From Betaproteobacteria bacterium (lineage in GTDB: Bacteria; Pseudomonadota; Gammaproteobacteria; Burkholderiales; Burkholderiaceae_D), in NCBI GenBank assembly GCA_025356395.1, contig JANXTA010000064.1, positions 1 through 64,000 on the forward strand: 64,000 nt of DNA, read 5' to 3'. Each line of letters begins with the position of its first letter. Position 1 is the first letter of the stretch. Positions 49,936 through 61,080 of the stretch are shown piece by piece. A program made the position numbers and the translations under genes. The notes beneath the pieces were generated by a model. That model did not search any database and had not been told where the DNA came from. It saw only the letters and a list, made by a program, of their open reading frames with translations.

Positions 49936-52162
49936 ATGACAGTCGCGGCACAACCCCTCAGCGAAGACGACGGCCCGCTGTCGCCGTGGTGGATACGCGG
50001 CATCCTGATCGTGATGGCGATCGGCTTCTCCGGGATCCTTGCGATCACGATGCTCGCCTATCGCAACGCGCCGCCGATTCCGGCGCATGTCGTCGATGCG
50101 GACGGCACGGCGTTGTTCAGCGCCGAAGACGTCGGCGACGGGCAGTCGGTCTTCCTGAAATACGGACTGATGGCCAACGGCAGCATCTGGGGCCACGGCG
50201 CCTATCTCGGTCCGGACTATTCGGCCGAGGCGCTGCATCGGATGGGTGTCGTGACCGCCGAAGCGATCACGCAGCGACAGTATCGGCAGCCGTGGTCGGC
50301 GTTGACGCGTTCGCAGCAGGCGGCCGTCGGTGCCGAAACGATCGTCGCGTTGTAGACCAACCGCTACGAAGCCGCGACGGACACGCTGCGGTTGACCGCT
50401 GCGCAGGCCGAGGCTTATCGACAGGCGATCGCCTACTGGACTGACTACTTCCGCCATCCGGTGCGCAACGGCGGCCTTGCGGCCGGCCTCATCACCGATC
50501 CGGCCGAGCTGCGTCAATTCGCCGCATTCGTCACGTGGGCGGCGTGGGCGTCGGTCGCCGAGCGGCCGGGCGCCGGCTATTCGTACACCAACAATTTTCC
50601 GTACGACCCGACGGTCGGCAACCTGCCGACGCCCGACGCGCTGTTTTGGAGCGCGCGCAGCCTGATCGTCCTGCTCGCCGGCATCGCGGCTGTCCTGCTG
50701 ATGTTTGGCAAGTTCGATTTTCTGGAGGTGGATCACGCGCGGCCATCACGTGCATCCGCGGATGCTGCCGGGTCGATCCAGCCGAGGCCAGGACGCGCTC
50801 GTGAAGTTCTTCGTCGTCGTGACTCTGCTGTTCGTCGCGCAGACGCTGGTCGGCAGCGCGGTCGACCACTACCGCGTGGATCCAGGCAGCTTCTACGGCT
50901 TCGACCTGTCGACGATCCTGCCGAGCAACCTGCTGCGGACCTGGCATCTGCAGCTGGCGATCTTCTGGATCGCGACCGCCTATGTCGCGGCGGCGCTGTT
51001 CCTCGGACGTTCCCTTTCCACCGCAGAGCCACGCTGGTTCGCCGGCTCGGCGCACGTCCTGTTCGCCGCGTTCGCGGTGGTGATCGTCCGCAGCCTGCTG
51101 GGCGAATGGATGGGCATCGCCCAATGGCTCGGCGACCTGTGGTTCTGGTTCGGCAACCAGGGCTGGGAGTACCTCGAGCTCGGCCGCGTGTGGCAATACC
51201 TACTGGTCGCCGGACTGTTCCTGGTTGCGGCCCTGGCGATCCCGGTGTTCTACGTCCCGGCGCTGTTCTATGGCGCCCGCACCCATTACACGATCGTCGA
51301 TACGTGGCGCTTCTGGATCATTCACCTGTGGGTCGAAGGCTTCTTCGAGTTCTTCGCCACGACCATCGTCGCGCTGACGTTCTGCCAGCTCGGGCTGACG
51401 CGTCGCAACGTCGCACTACGCGTGATCTATCTCGACGCGATCCTGTACTTCGTCGGAGGACTGATCGGGACCGGCCACCACTGGTACTTCACCGGACACA
51501 GCAACATCAACATGGCGATGTCGGCGATGTTCTCGGTGCTCGAGGTCGTCCCGCTGACGCTGCTGACGCTGCTGACGCTGCTGACGCTCGACGCGTGGGC
51601 CTTCGTGCAGACGACGCGTGGCCAGTGCGATGTCTGCGGCAAGACCATGGTGATCCCGCACAGGTGGGCGTTCTATTTCCTGATGGCAGTCGGTTTCTGG
51701 AATTTCGTCGGCGCCGGCATCTTCGGCTTCCTGATCAACCTGCCGATCGTCAGCTACTACGAGGTCGGCACGCTGCTGACGCCGAACCATGCGCATGCGG
51801 CGCTGATGGGCGTGTTCGGCATGCTCGCGATCGCGCTGATGGTGTTCGTGCTGCGCCAGACCAGCGACGACGCGCGCTGGGCCGATATCGAGAAGTACGT
51901 GCGGGTCGCGTTCTTCGGGACCAACGTCGGCCTCGCGCTGATGGTAGTGCTGAGCCTGTTCCCGAGCGGCGTGTTGCAGTTGTGGGACGCGGCGCAGCAC
52001 GGCTACTGGCATGCGCGCAGTCTCGACTACATCGGCAGCGAACGATCCCATCTGTTCGAATGGCTGCGGCTGCCCGGCGACCTGGTGTTTATCGTGTTCG
52101 GGGCGGTGCCACTGGCGATCGCGTCGATCAAGGGCTATCTCGGCATGAGAGTTACGGCATGA
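49936..52162 (+). pseudogene. norB: Quinol-dependent nitric oxide reductase, disrupted
   Basis: The reading starts at ATG 49936 with an N-terminal helix and the periplasmic cytochrome-c-like extension of quinol NO reductases (ending TIVAL). It stops at TAG 50353-50355 and continues in frame (TNRYEAATDTLRLT ... MFGKFDF). At about 50730-50740 the sense shifts by one base to a second frame (HHVHPRMLPG ... ALVKFFVVV) that runs to TGA 52160-52162. The second part holds the catalytic core: THYTIVDTWRFWIIHLWVEG and GTGHHWYFTGH with haem and iron ligands, about 12 helices. Restored length would be about 740 residues. Two lesions suggest loss of NO reduction. The gene ends the accessory block that begins with nnrS. 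Confidence 0.88.
51554..51588 (+). repeat. 9-bp tandem repeat inside norB
   Basis: CTGACGCTG is repeated nearly four times, encoding an LTL-LTL-LTL-LTL stretch inside a membrane helix (51554-51588). The unit length keeps frame, so copy-number change would alter helix length without a frameshift. Confidence 0.85.
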
Positions 52163-52181
52163 GACACGGCATGAGACACGG
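52141..52181 (+). repeat. 12-bp tandem repeat at the norB 3' end
   Basis: CGGCATGAGACA occurs twice in tandem (52155-52178) plus a partial unit. A diverged CGGCATGAGA begins at 52141, and the norB stop codon lies within the array. It sits at the right edge of the accessory block. Confidence 0.75.
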
Positions 52182-52200
52182 CGCGCCCATCCGGGCGCCG
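52179..52200 (+). terminator. GC-rich hairpin after norB
   Basis: CGGCGCGCCC and GGGCGCCG can pair around a short ATCC loop, with a one-base bulge, between norB and the fbaA promoter. There is no T tract. It could be a terminator or only a stable stem. Confidence 0.35.
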
Positions 52201-52206
52201 GCACGG

Positions 52207-52212
52207 TAAAAT
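52207..52212 (+). promoter_or_regulatory. Possible -10 box of fbaA
   Basis: TAAAAT, 70 bp before the fbaA ATG, directly after the hairpin. It indicates that fbaA has its own promoter, independent of the accessory block. Confidence 0.4.
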
Positions 52213-52281
52213 CAGGCGTTGCCGCCCCGGTCGTGCGCCGAAGTGCCGCCCGTCCGCCCCACGCCTTCTGGAGATTCCGCC

Positions 52282-53346
52282 ATGCCCCTCGTCTCGATGC
52301 GCCAACTTCTCGACCACGCCGCCGAGAACGGTTACGGCCTGCCGGCCTTCAACGTCAACAACCTCGAGCAGGTGCAGGCGATCATGAGCGCCGCCGCCGA
52401 GGTCGACAGCCCGGTGATCATGCAGGCGTCGGCCGGTGCCCGAAAGTACGCGGGCGAGGTATTCCTGCGCCAGCTGATCGAGGCCGCCGTCGAGTCGTAT
52501 CCGCACATTCCGGTCGTGATGCACCAGGACCACGGCCAGTCGCCGGCGGTGTGCATCCAGGCGATGCGCCTCGGCTTCTCGTCGGTGATGATGGACGGCT
52601 CGCTGCAGGCCGACGGCAAGACCATCGCCGACTACGACTACAACGTCGACGTGACCAAGCGTGTCGTCGACATCGCGCACGCGATCGGCGTCACGGTCGA
52701 AGGCGAACTGGGCGCGCTCGGTTCGCTCGAGACGATGATGGGGGACAAGGAAGACGGCCACGGCGCCGAAGGCACGATGACCCGCGAACAGTTGCTGACC
52801 GACCCGGACGAGGCGGCCCGCTTCGTGCAGGCCACGCAGCTCGACGCATTGGCCATCGCGATCGGCACGTCGCACGGCGCGTACAAGTTCACGCGCAAGC
52901 CCACCGGCGACATCCTGGCGATCGACCGCATCAAGGAGATCCACAAGCGCATCCCGAACACGCACCTGGTCATGCACGGGTCGTCGTCGGTTCCGCAGGA
53001 CCTGCTGGCGATCATCCGCGCCAACGGCGGCCACATGAAGGAGACCTACGGCGTGCCGGTCGAGGAGATCCAGGAAGGCATCAAGTTCGGCGTCCGCAAG
53101 ATTAATATCGACACCGACATCCGCCTCGCGATGACCGCGGCGATCCGCCAGTACCTCGCCGAGAACCCCGAGAAGTTCGACCCGCGCGACTACCTCAAGC
53201 CCGCGATGCTGGCCGCCAAGAAGATCTGCGTGCAGCGCTACCAGGAGTTCGGCTCGGCCGGCCAGGCGTCGAAGATCAAGCCGGCCAACCTGACCTTCAT
53301 CGCCGAGCAGTACAAGAAGGGCGAGCTCGCGCAAGTCGTCCACTGA
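52282..53346 (+). CDS. fbaA: Fructose-bisphosphate aldolase, class II
   Basis: A 354-residue zinc aldolase of the Calvin-cycle/CbbA subtype. Marks are [18 protein letters not shown], the zinc histidines in [10 protein letters not shown] and the later [23 protein letters not shown], and the [16 protein letters not shown] segment. It cleaves fructose-1,6-bisphosphate to triose phosphates. ATG 52282 has CTGGAG 9 bp upstream. It is the first core gene to the right of the accessory block. Confidence 0.96.
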   Translation: MPLVSMRQLLDHAAENGYGLPAFNVNNLEQVQAIMSAAAEVDSPVIMQASAGARKYAGEVFLRQLIEAAVESYPHIPVVMHQDHGQSPAVCIQAMRLGFSSVMMDGSLQADGKTIADYDYNVDVTKRVVDIAHAIGVTVEGELGALGSLETMMGDKEDGHGAEGTMTREQLLTDPDEAARFVQATQLDALAIAIGTSHGAYKFTRKPTGDILAIDRIKEIHKRIPNTHLVMHGSSSVPQDLLAIIRANGGHMKETYGVPVEEIQEGIKFGVRKINIDTDIRLAMTAAIRQYLAENPEKFDPRDYLKPAMLAAKKICVQRYQEFGSAGQASKIKPANLTFIAEQYKKGELAQVVH

Positions 53347-53368
53347 CCGACGTCGGTCCCGGGTCGCG

Positions 53369-54284
53369 ATGTCTTCGTCGCTCGCGAGCGCGCCGGTCGT
53401 CGACGCGTCCTGGGTGGACGGTTCGTTGATTGTCGATCACGCGGCCACGCGACCGGGCCGCGTCTGCCGCAACTGCCACGCGCTCGCCGATCACACGTAT
53501 TGCCCCGCATGCGGTCAGGCGACGGCGCTGCACCCGCCTTCGGTGGGCGAATTCATCCACGAGTTCCTCGGCCACTACGTCGCGTTCGAAGGCCCGCTGT
53601 GGCGCACGCTCGGCGCGTTGCTGCTGACGCCCGGCCGGCTCACGGTCGAGTACTTCGCCGGTCGCCGGTCGCCGGCAGCGCTACATTCCGCCGCTGTGGC
53701 TCTACCTGACCTTCAGCCTGATCCTGTTCGCGGTCAGTGGGCTGCAGGACGAGGGCCTCAAGCTGGGCAACCAGACGATCGAGTTCCGCATGCCGAAGTC
53801 CACCGACACCAGCCCGGTGATCGCGGCCTGGGTCGACACGGAGAATCCCACCGGCATCGGTGTGCTGGATCGCCTGTTGTCGCGGATGGCGGCGCTGACG
53901 CCGGAGCAACGCAACGAGCGGCTCAACGGCGGCGTGCGCCACTACCTGCCGTACGTGCTGATCGTGCTGGTGCCGTTCCTCGCCTTGCTGCTGAAGGTGC
54001 TGTCCTGGAAGCGCGGCATGCTTTACGGCGAGCATCCGGTGGTGGCGCTGAACGCGCAGACCGTCGCCTTCGTCTTCGCGACCGTGTCCGCATTGCCGCT
54101 GGGCGAGACGATCGGCTCGCTGCTGATCGCGGTGTTGGTCGTGCATGGCGCGCTCGCGATGCGCAAGGTCTATGGCGGTCGCTGGGTGCCGAACGTGCTG
54201 CGCGAAGGCCTGCTGATGCTGATCTACAGCATGGTGCTGGGACTGGCGCTGGCCGCCCTGGCGACCTTGTCGCTGGCGATCTGA
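53369..54284 (+). pseudogene. DUF3667-like zinc-ribbon membrane protein, 7-bp duplication
   Basis: The N-terminus holds a zinc ribbon (CRNCHALADHTYCPACG, about 31-47) and the DUF3667-type region ending VEYFAGRR. At 53656-53675 the 7-mer CGCCGGT is repeated nearly three times. Removing one unit restores a single frame, QRYIPPLWLYLTFSLILF, which carries on through membrane helices to TGA 54282-54284. As it stands, the frame shifts after residue about 100 and the helices are lost. The restored protein would be 302 residues. The function of the family is unknown. The lesion is a slipped-strand event and so could revert. Confidence 0.85.
53656..53675 (+). repeat. 7-bp tandem repeat causing a frameshift
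   Basis: CGCCGGT occurs two full times and a third time as CGCCGG. Seven is not a multiple of three, so each copy gained or lost switches the reading frame of the surrounding gene. Confidence 0.85.
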
Positions 54285-54320
54285 GGCAGACTACTTCCCC
54301 GACCGGAGACGTTCATACCG

Positions 54321-54926
54321 ATGGCCGACGAACCCAACAAGAGCGGTAGCTGGTGGAGTACGCTGCCGGGCATCCTCACCGCGACGGCCGCGGTGATCAC
54401 GGCCGCGACGGGTCTCGTCGCGATCGTGTCGCAGACCGGCGTGTTCGGCGAGAAGAGCAAGACCTTCGTCAGCCAGAGAGTTTCCGACGTGCGCGATGCT
54501 GTGTCGGCGCCGACCCCGTCGAAGGCCGATGTCCCGCCGGCTGCGAGTCAGGCGCCCGGCGCCGTCAAGGGCGACGCGGCCACCGGCATCGCGACGACGC
54601 CCCTGCATGCGGTGCCGTTCACCGGCGCCGTCGTCACGCTGCTCAACGGGTCGGTCGTCAAGCTGCGCGACGACGTGCGCGACATGTGCCAGCCGACGCC
54701 GATCCTCAAGACGCTCAGCGGCCAGTCGATCGACATGCAGCGCATGCGGCGCTTCGAGCTGTCGGACTGGAGCACCAACGATCGGCACGGGAGCGCCCAC
54801 ATCGTCCTCAACAACGGCGAGACGATGGACGTCAAGGTCGAAGGCTGCGCGATCATCGGCACCAACGATCTGGGTGACTATCGCGGTCCGTTCGAGACCA
54901 TCCGCTCCGTCGAGTTCATTCGCTAG
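54321..54926 (+). CDS. Membrane-anchored hypothetical protein
   Basis: A 201-residue protein with one membrane helix near the N-terminus ([20 protein letters not shown], about 11-40), an Ala/Pro-rich linker, and a C-terminal globular domain of about 90 residues beginning [20 protein letters not shown] and ending [14 protein letters not shown]. The C-domain pattern, repeated beta strands with [11 protein letters not shown], suggests a small beta-sandwich. I do not recognise it. It ends 10 bp before purC. Confidence 0.75.
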   Translation: MADEPNKSGSWWSTLPGILTATAAVITAATGLVAIVSQTGVFGEKSKTFVSQRVSDVRDAVSAPTPSKADVPPAASQAPGAVKGDAATGIATTPLHAVPFTGAVVTLLNGSVVKLRDDVRDMCQPTPILKTLSGQSIDMQRMRRFELSDWSTNDRHGSAHIVLNNGETMDVKVEGCAIIGTNDLGDYRGPFETIRSVEFIR

Positions 54927-54936
54927 AAAGTCGATC

Positions 54937-55830
54937 CTGAGCACCCTCTTCGAATCCCGCATTCGTTCCCTGCCGCTGCTCGGTCGCGGCAAGGTCCGCG
55001 AGAACTACGCGCTCGGCGACGATCGCCTCCTGATGGTCACGAGCGATCGCATCTCGGCCTTCGACGTCGTGATGACCGAGCCCATCCCCGGCAAGGGCGA
55101 GGTGCTGACGCGGATGGCGCTGTCGTGGTTCGACCTGCTCGCCGACGTCGTGCCCAACCACCTCACCGGCATCGCGCCCGAGTCGGTCGTCGAACCCGAC
55201 GAAGCTGACCAGGTCTGCGGCCGCTCGATGGTCGTCAAGCGCCTCGCGCCCCTGCCGATCGAGGCCGTCGTACGCGGCTATCTCGCCGGCTCCGGATGGA
55301 AGGACTACCAGGCCGACGGCGCGATCTGCGGCGTCGCGTTGCCGCAAGGAATGCGCAACGCCGAGCGGCTCGCCTCGCCGATCTTCACGGCCGCCACCAA
55401 GGCCGAGCTCGGCGACCACGACCAGAACATCGACTTCGACGCGGTGGTCTCGGCCATCGGCGCGGACCGCGCCGAGCAGGTGCGGGCCGTCAGCCTCGCG
55501 TTGTACGAACGGGCGCTCGCGCACGCGGCCACGCGCGGCATCCTGATCGCCGACACCAAGTTCGAGTTCGGTCTCGACCGCGACGGCACGCTGACGCTGA
55601 TGGACGAGGTGCTGACCGCCGACTCGTCGCGCTTCTGGCCGGCCGACTCGTATGCCGAGGCGCTGGCCGCAGGCCGCAATCCGCCGAGCTTCGACAAGCA
55701 GTTTCTGCGCGACTACCTCGAGTCGGTCCCCGGCTGGAACAAGCGCGCGCCTCCGCCGCCGTTGCCCACGGAGATCGTCGCGCGCACGGCCGCCAAGTAT
55801 CGGGAAGCGCTGCAACGCCTGTTCGGTTGA
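54937..55830 (+). CDS. purC: SAICAR synthetase
   Basis: A 297-residue purine-synthesis enzyme joining aspartate to CAIR with ATP. Motifs are [48 protein letters not shown] and [10 protein letters not shown]. The expected N-terminus ([14 protein letters not shown]) begins one residue after a CTG codon at 54937, and no ATG, GTG or TTG is available at that place. The nearest in-frame alternative is a GTG about 22 codons upstream inside the preceding gene. A CTG start is the simplest reading and would give weak initiation. Confidence 0.9.
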   Translation: MSTLFESRIRSLPLLGRGKVRENYALGDDRLLMVTSDRISAFDVVMTEPIPGKGEVLTRMALSWFDLLADVVPNHLTGIAPESVVEPDEADQVCGRSMVVKRLAPLPIEAVVRGYLAGSGWKDYQADGAICGVALPQGMRNAERLASPIFTAATKAELGDHDQNIDFDAVVSAIGADRAEQVRAVSLALYERALAHAATRGILIADTKFEFGLDRDGTLTLMDEVLTADSSRFWPADSYAEALAAGRNPPSFDKQFLRDYLESVPGWNKRAPPPPLPTEIVARTAAKYREALQRLFG

Positions 55831-55902
55831 CCGGCTGTCACGGTGTGTCGCGCTTTCGTCGGTTACCGACGATCGCGCGGGCGCCGGCGTGCTTCTGACC
55901 GC

Positions 55903-55908
55903 TAGAAT
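55903..55908 (+). promoter_or_regulatory. Possible -10 box of the FimV-like gene
   Basis: TAGAAT, 51 bp before the ATG at 55959. No convincing -35 element. Confidence 0.3.
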
Positions 55909-55958
55909 CGACCGGTTGCGTCACGCCGGTTCCCACGAGCCGCTTTCCCCCGTCGTCG

Positions 55959-57059
55959 ATGATTCCTAATCCCGCTTCACGCACTTCCATCCCATCGATG
56001 GCGCGGTTCCGTCGCATGTTGCCGATGGTTGCCGTGGCGACTGCGGCGAGCCTGGTCGCGCATCGCGCGTACGCGCAGGCCGCAGCACGCGATACGGTCG
56101 CCGACCGATCGGCCTTCTTGATGCTCCTCGAACGCATGGGCCCGTCGGCTGTGCTGCTGATCGTCGTCGCCATCGCGATCCTCGGACTGCTGGTCTGGCG
56201 CGTCGTGGCCATGGTCCGTCGCGAACAGACTCCCGTAGCGGTTCCGCGGCGCAGGCGCCGCGTCGAAGAGGGCGATCCGTTGGATCGGCCCAGCATCCAG
56301 CGCACGACCGACTGGGGCTTCGACCAGAACAAGCGCGCGGCGCTCGCGCGCTCGCCGGTCGCAATGGACGGCACGACTGTCGATCTGCCGTCTCTCGACG
56401 CGGCGGTAACGATGTGGTCGACGACGGACCTGAACAATGCGAACAACGCGGGCGTGCAGCCCGCCGATGCGCTGGGCCGATCGCCGAATGCGATCGCGAG
56501 CCCTTACCGGACCAGCTTCAACCCTTATTTCAAGCGCGAGGAGCCGGCTAGCAAGACGGAGGTCGTCGAGGTCGCCGACACCCTGCTGCAGGCCGAGTTG
56601 CTGGTCCAGCTCGGCGACCCGAAGCAGGCGATGACCCTGCTGTCGCATCACATCCGCGACACCGAGAAGCCGGGTCCGGCCGTGTGGCTGATGTTGCTGA
56701 ACCTGTACCAGTCCACCGGCCGCGAGGCCCAGTACAACGCGCTGAGCGCGGGCTTTTGCACCCTGTTCAATGCCGAGGTGCCACCGTGGGCGACGTCGCC
56801 CGACGTGATGGCGCGCGACATCGAGTCGTATTCGCAGGTGATGATGAAGCTGCAGACCACCTGGTCCACGTCGCAGGCGAGCGCGACCATCGACAGCCTG
56901 CTCAACGACGACCGTGGCGGGAGTCGCCAGGGACTCTCGCTCACCGCCTATCGCGAGCTGCTGCTCCTGTCGGAGATCCTCGTGATGATCGCGACCCTCG
57001 AGCAGGAAGACGAAGAGCGGCAGGGCATCCGACGCAAGCTGGGCAGCTACTCGCCCTGA
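55959..57059 (+). CDS. FimV-like membrane protein
   Basis: A 366-residue protein with a signal peptide (about 14-42, ending AYAQ) and a second membrane helix (about 60-80, SAVLLIVVAIAILGLLVWRV), then a long cytoplasmic part. The C-terminal region (about 195-290) has the tetratricopeptide-like pattern of FimV/HubP C-domains: VADTLLQAELLVQLGDPKQAMTLL, then PAVWLMLLNLYQSTGREAQYNAL. Such proteins organise cell-pole or type IV pilus components. Here it sits alone between purC and upp, and the N-terminal LysM domain of true FimV is absent, so only a resemblance is claimed. ATG 55998 is an alternative start. Confidence 0.65.
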   Translation: MIPNPASRTSIPSMARFRRMLPMVAVATAASLVAHRAYAQAAARDTVADRSAFLMLLERMGPSAVLLIVVAIAILGLLVWRVVAMVRREQTPVAVPRRRRRVEEGDPLDRPSIQRTTDWGFDQNKRAALARSPVAMDGTTVDLPSLDAAVTMWSTTDLNNANNAGVQPADALGRSPNAIASPYRTSFNPYFKREEPASKTEVVEVADTLLQAELLVQLGDPKQAMTLLSHHIRDTEKPGPAVWLMLLNLYQSTGREAQYNALSAGFCTLFNAEVPPWATSPDVMARDIESYSQVMMKLQTTWSTSQASATIDSLLNDDRGGSRQGLSLTAYRELLLLSEILVMIATLEQEDEERQGIRRKLGSYSP

Positions 57060-57704
57060 CTACTTCGTGCCGAACAGCCGGTCGCCCGCGTCTCCGAGGC
57101 CCGGCACGATGTAGCCGTGATCGTTGAGCTTCCGATCGATCGCGGCGGTGAAAACCGGCACGTCGGGATGCGCTTCGCCGAAGCTCCTGAGGCCTTCGGG
57201 CGCGGCCAGCAGGCACACGAAGCGGATCGACTTGGGATTGGTCTCCTTCAGGCGATCGACCGCAGCGATCGCCGAGTTGCCGGTGGCCAGCATGGGATCG
57301 AGCACGATCGCGTCGCGCTCGTGCATGTCCTGCGGCATCTTGAAGTAATACTCGATCGCCCCGAGCGTCTTCGGATCGCGGTACAGGCCCACGTGACCGA
57401 CACGCGCGCCGGGCACCACGCTCAGCATGCCGTCGAGGAAGCCGTTGCCGGCGCGCAGGATCGACACGAACACCGTCTTGCGACCCTCGATCACCGGCGA
57501 CATCATCGTCTCGAGCGGGGTCTCGATCTCGATCAGGCTGGTGGTCATGTCACGCGTGACCTCGTAGGCCATCAGCATCGCGATCTCGTTCATCAGCGTG
57601 CGGAAGCTGTAAGTGCTGCGCGACTTCTCGCGCATCAGCGTGAGCTTGTGCTGGATCAGCGGATGCGTGAGGTGATGGACTTGATGCGCAGCGACGTCGG
57701 TCAT
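57060..57704 (-). CDS. upp: Uracil phosphoribosyltransferase
   Basis: A 214-residue enzyme making UMP from uracil and PRPP. It has [20 protein letters not shown] near the start, the flexible-loop region [17 protein letters not shown], the PRPP motif [19 protein letters not shown], and the C-terminal uracil-binding [20 protein letters not shown]. It is the last gene of a three-gene run with the URC4 and URC1 homologues, where the UPRT homologue (URC6) feeds the uracil catabolic route. A plain salvage role is equally possible. Confidence 0.95.
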   Translation of the reverse strand: MTDVAAHQVHHLTHPLIQHKLTLMREKSRSTYSFRTLMNEIAMLMAYEVTRDMTTSLIEIETPLETMMSPVIEGRKTVFVSILRAGNGFLDGMLSVVPGARVGHVGLYRDPKTLGAIEYYFKMPQDMHERDAIVLDPMLATGNSAIAAVDRLKETNPKSIRFVCLLAAPEGLRSFGEAHPDVPVFTAAIDRKLNDHGYIVPGLGDAGDRLFGTK

Positions 57705-57737
57705 GGGTTTCGCAGTAAGGGAAGGTAGAAGGTCGCT

Positions 57738-59073
57738 TCAGAACACTGTGCCGTCGCTCTCGACCGTGACCGGCGGCGCGCTGCTCTTGCGCAGTTCGGC
57801 AGCGATGGCCCGGCCCGCGGCCCAGGTGCCGCCTTCGAGGATGCAGGCCAGAGGCAGCGCCTCGGCCGTCACGCCGAGCAGCTCGCGCACCAGCGGCGCC
57901 AGCTCGTCGAGCAGTGCCACCGTCAACGCACGCCATTCGACGATCCAGGGATCGGCCGGGGTCATGGCCTTGGCGAGCTGGCGCGGCTTGCTCGGCACCA
58001 GCACGCCTGCATCGATCAGCAGCCCGCCGTTGCGGTACTCGGGCAGGCCGGTCAGCGCATCGAGACCGTGCACGGCGATACCGGCCCACTCGAACGGTTC
58101 GAGTAGCGAATAGGTGAGCCATTGCGAGAGCTTGTGGAAGGGCACGAGACCCGCGCTCAGGCCTTCGCCGCCCGCATCGGGATGCGGCCACGCGTCGCCG
58201 ACGGCACGACCCTCGAACTGCTGGCCGCTCGGCCAGATCGCGGAGAAGGCATCGAGCAGCAGACCGAGGATGTCCGCGGCCCGGATCGATCGCGGATCGC
58301 CACTGGCCTTTGCCACCAGCGCGTCGAACATCATGCCGGGACGGCCGTCGAGACCGAATAGTTGCGGCTGGTCGTGCAGCGCTTCTCCGAGGCGCCGCAG
58401 CAGGGCCACGCGACCGTCGATGCCGACCAGCGGATTGCCGGGACCGGCCTGGAACATCGCGGCCAGCGCCGCGCCGTTGATCGCCATCAAGGCCTTGGCA
58501 TCGACGCGGCAGGGATCGTCAGGGTCCGACGAGAAGCGGCCGTTGGTGAAGGCCCGGAAGCTCGCGACCGCGAGGCCCTCGGAGCGCGAATAGCGCTGCG
58601 CGACCGACGGGTACTCGATGTAGCGCCACTGCGGACCGGCACCCGCATCGAGCAGCACGCTGATCAGCGTGAGCTCGATGCGCGAGCGCGCGACCTCGTC
58701 GACACCGCGACCTTCGAGCAGGCCGTCGAGGCGCTCCTTGCGATCGACGCCGCCGGCCTCGAAGTGGCGCCAGCGACTGTGATACGGGATCTCCAGGTCG
58801 GGGAAGCGCTTGCGCGTCAGCGTGGCGACGCGTTGCGCGACAGACGGCAGCTGCGATCGATCGATCGTGAAGTGCGGCGAGTGGCCCGCGGTGACGGCGG
58901 CCGCGATCGCATGGCAACGCGTGCGGATGGTGGCCGGATCGCGCAGCACGCGGACCGCGGCCTCGATGTCCGCGTCGCTGGCCGCGATCGGTGCGGCCTT
59001 GCGCCGGTCGTTTTGGAAGCCGGCGCTGCCGTCCGCCTTCTGCGACGTCGTGACGTCCCCGGTCCTCTTGATC

Positions 59074-59081
<8 letters not shown>
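57738..59081 (-). CDS. URC4/Urg3 family protein (DUF1688)
   Basis: A 447-residue protein of the DUF1688 family. Family-like segments are FTIDRSQLPSVAQRVATL, IPYHSRWRHFEAGGVDR, SVLLDAGAGPQWRY, GLLLDAFSAIWPSG and the C-terminal CILEGGTWAAGRAIAAEL. In yeast the homologue Urc4 is needed for pyrimidine (uracil) degradation by the URC route, but its reaction is not known. The start is TTG 59081, overlapping the stop of the GTP-cyclohydrolase-like gene by 8 bp; the frame is open farther upstream but that stretch is the neighbour's coding region. Its place between the URC1 and UPRT homologues strongly supports the assignment. Confidence 0.9.
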
Positions 59082-60348
<1,267 letters not shown>

Positions 60349-60458
60349 GACAAGGAGTCGCGACGGGATCGCGAGCGGTGGTTCTGCGGGACGGCGGCGA
60401 TCGCGAAGGTCGGGAGCGAAGCGGAAGTGGAGCGGGATCGCAAGGCCGGGCTCGCCAT

Positions 60459-60464
60459 TACAAT
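60459..60464 (+). promoter_or_regulatory. Possible -10 box of purE
   Basis: TACAAT, 25 bp before the proposed GTG start of purE, in the gap divergent to the URC operon. It supports a start no farther upstream than about 60472. Confidence 0.4.
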
Positions 60465-60489
60465 ACGCGATCTTTTTTGTGCTCCGACC

Positions 60490-61074
60490 GTGCCTCGAAA
60501 AACTTCCCCTCCGCGTTCCGCTTCGAAGAGCGACCTGTTGCTGGCGCGTCACGACGGCGGCATCGGCCCGCTCGAAACGAGCGTGCGCGTCGGCATCGTG
60601 ATGGGCAGCGCGAGCGACTGGGAAACGATGCGCGCGGCGGCCGAGACGCTGCAGGAGTTTGGCATCGTGTTCGATGCGCGCGTGGTCTCGGCGCATCGCA
60701 TGCCCGACGCGATGTTCGCGTATGCCGAGGACGCGACGCGCTCTGCGGCGAGCGGTAGCCTGGTCGCGATCATCGCGGGTGCCGGCGGTGCCGCGCACCT
60801 GCCCGGCATGCTCGCGGCCAAGACCATCGTGCCGGTACTCGGCGTCCCCGTGCCCTCGCGTTATCTGCACGGCCTCGACTCGCTGTACTCGATCGTGCAG
60901 ATGCCGCGCGGCATCCCGGTCGCGACCTTCGCGATCGGCACCGCGGGCGCCGTCAACGCCGCGCTGTTCGCGGTGGCGATGCTGGCGAACGCCGACCGCG
61001 ACCTCGCGGCGAAGCTTGCGACCTGGCGAGCGACGCAGACGCAGGTCGCCTCCGACTCGCGCGTCGAACTCTGA
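60490..61074 (+). CDS. purE: N5-CAIR mutase, catalytic subunit PurE
   Basis: A 194-residue protein from GTG 60490. The core PurE domain starts at [13 protein letters not shown] (about 36) and includes [26 protein letters not shown] and [14 protein letters not shown]. It converts N5-carboxyaminoimidazole ribonucleotide to CAIR in purine synthesis. No ATG fits upstream of the core, since the first ATG lies inside the fold; GTG 60583 is a shorter alternative. It is 6 bp upstream of purK. Confidence 0.9.
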   Translation: MPRKTSPPRSASKSDLLLARHDGGIGPLETSVRVGIVMGSASDWETMRAAAETLQEFGIVFDARVVSAHRMPDAMFAYAEDATRSAASGSLVAIIAGAGGAAHLPGMLAAKTIVPVLGVPVPSRYLHGLDSLYSIVQMPRGIPVATFAIGTAGAVNAALFAVAMLANADRDLAAKLATWRATQTQVASDSRVEL

Positions 61075-61080
61075 ATCCCC

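Larger units (their letters stand above)
41403..52206. other. Accessory block inserted between pyk and fbaA
   Basis: In the Burkholderiales arrangement I know, pyk is followed closely by fba. Here about 10.8 kb of co-directional genes intervene, mostly spaced by under 45 bp or overlapping: nnrS, cupin, DUF488, Rieske-FAD oxidoreductase, DUF2945, YeaO-like, CBS, UDG-like, sdhC, sdhD, sdhB, small protein, ferredoxin, trpS, norB. No integrase, transposase or tRNA marks the edges. A short tandem repeat and a hairpin occur at the right end. Confidence 0.55.

Noticed and set aside
51554-51588. CRISPR-like array because of short repeats in norB
   Set aside because: The units are 9 bp and contiguous, without spacers; this is a simple tandem repeat in coding sequence.
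41403-52206. Integrative mobile element
   Set aside because: No integrase, transposase, tRNA attachment site or terminal inverted repeat is visible; it is kept as an accessory block only.
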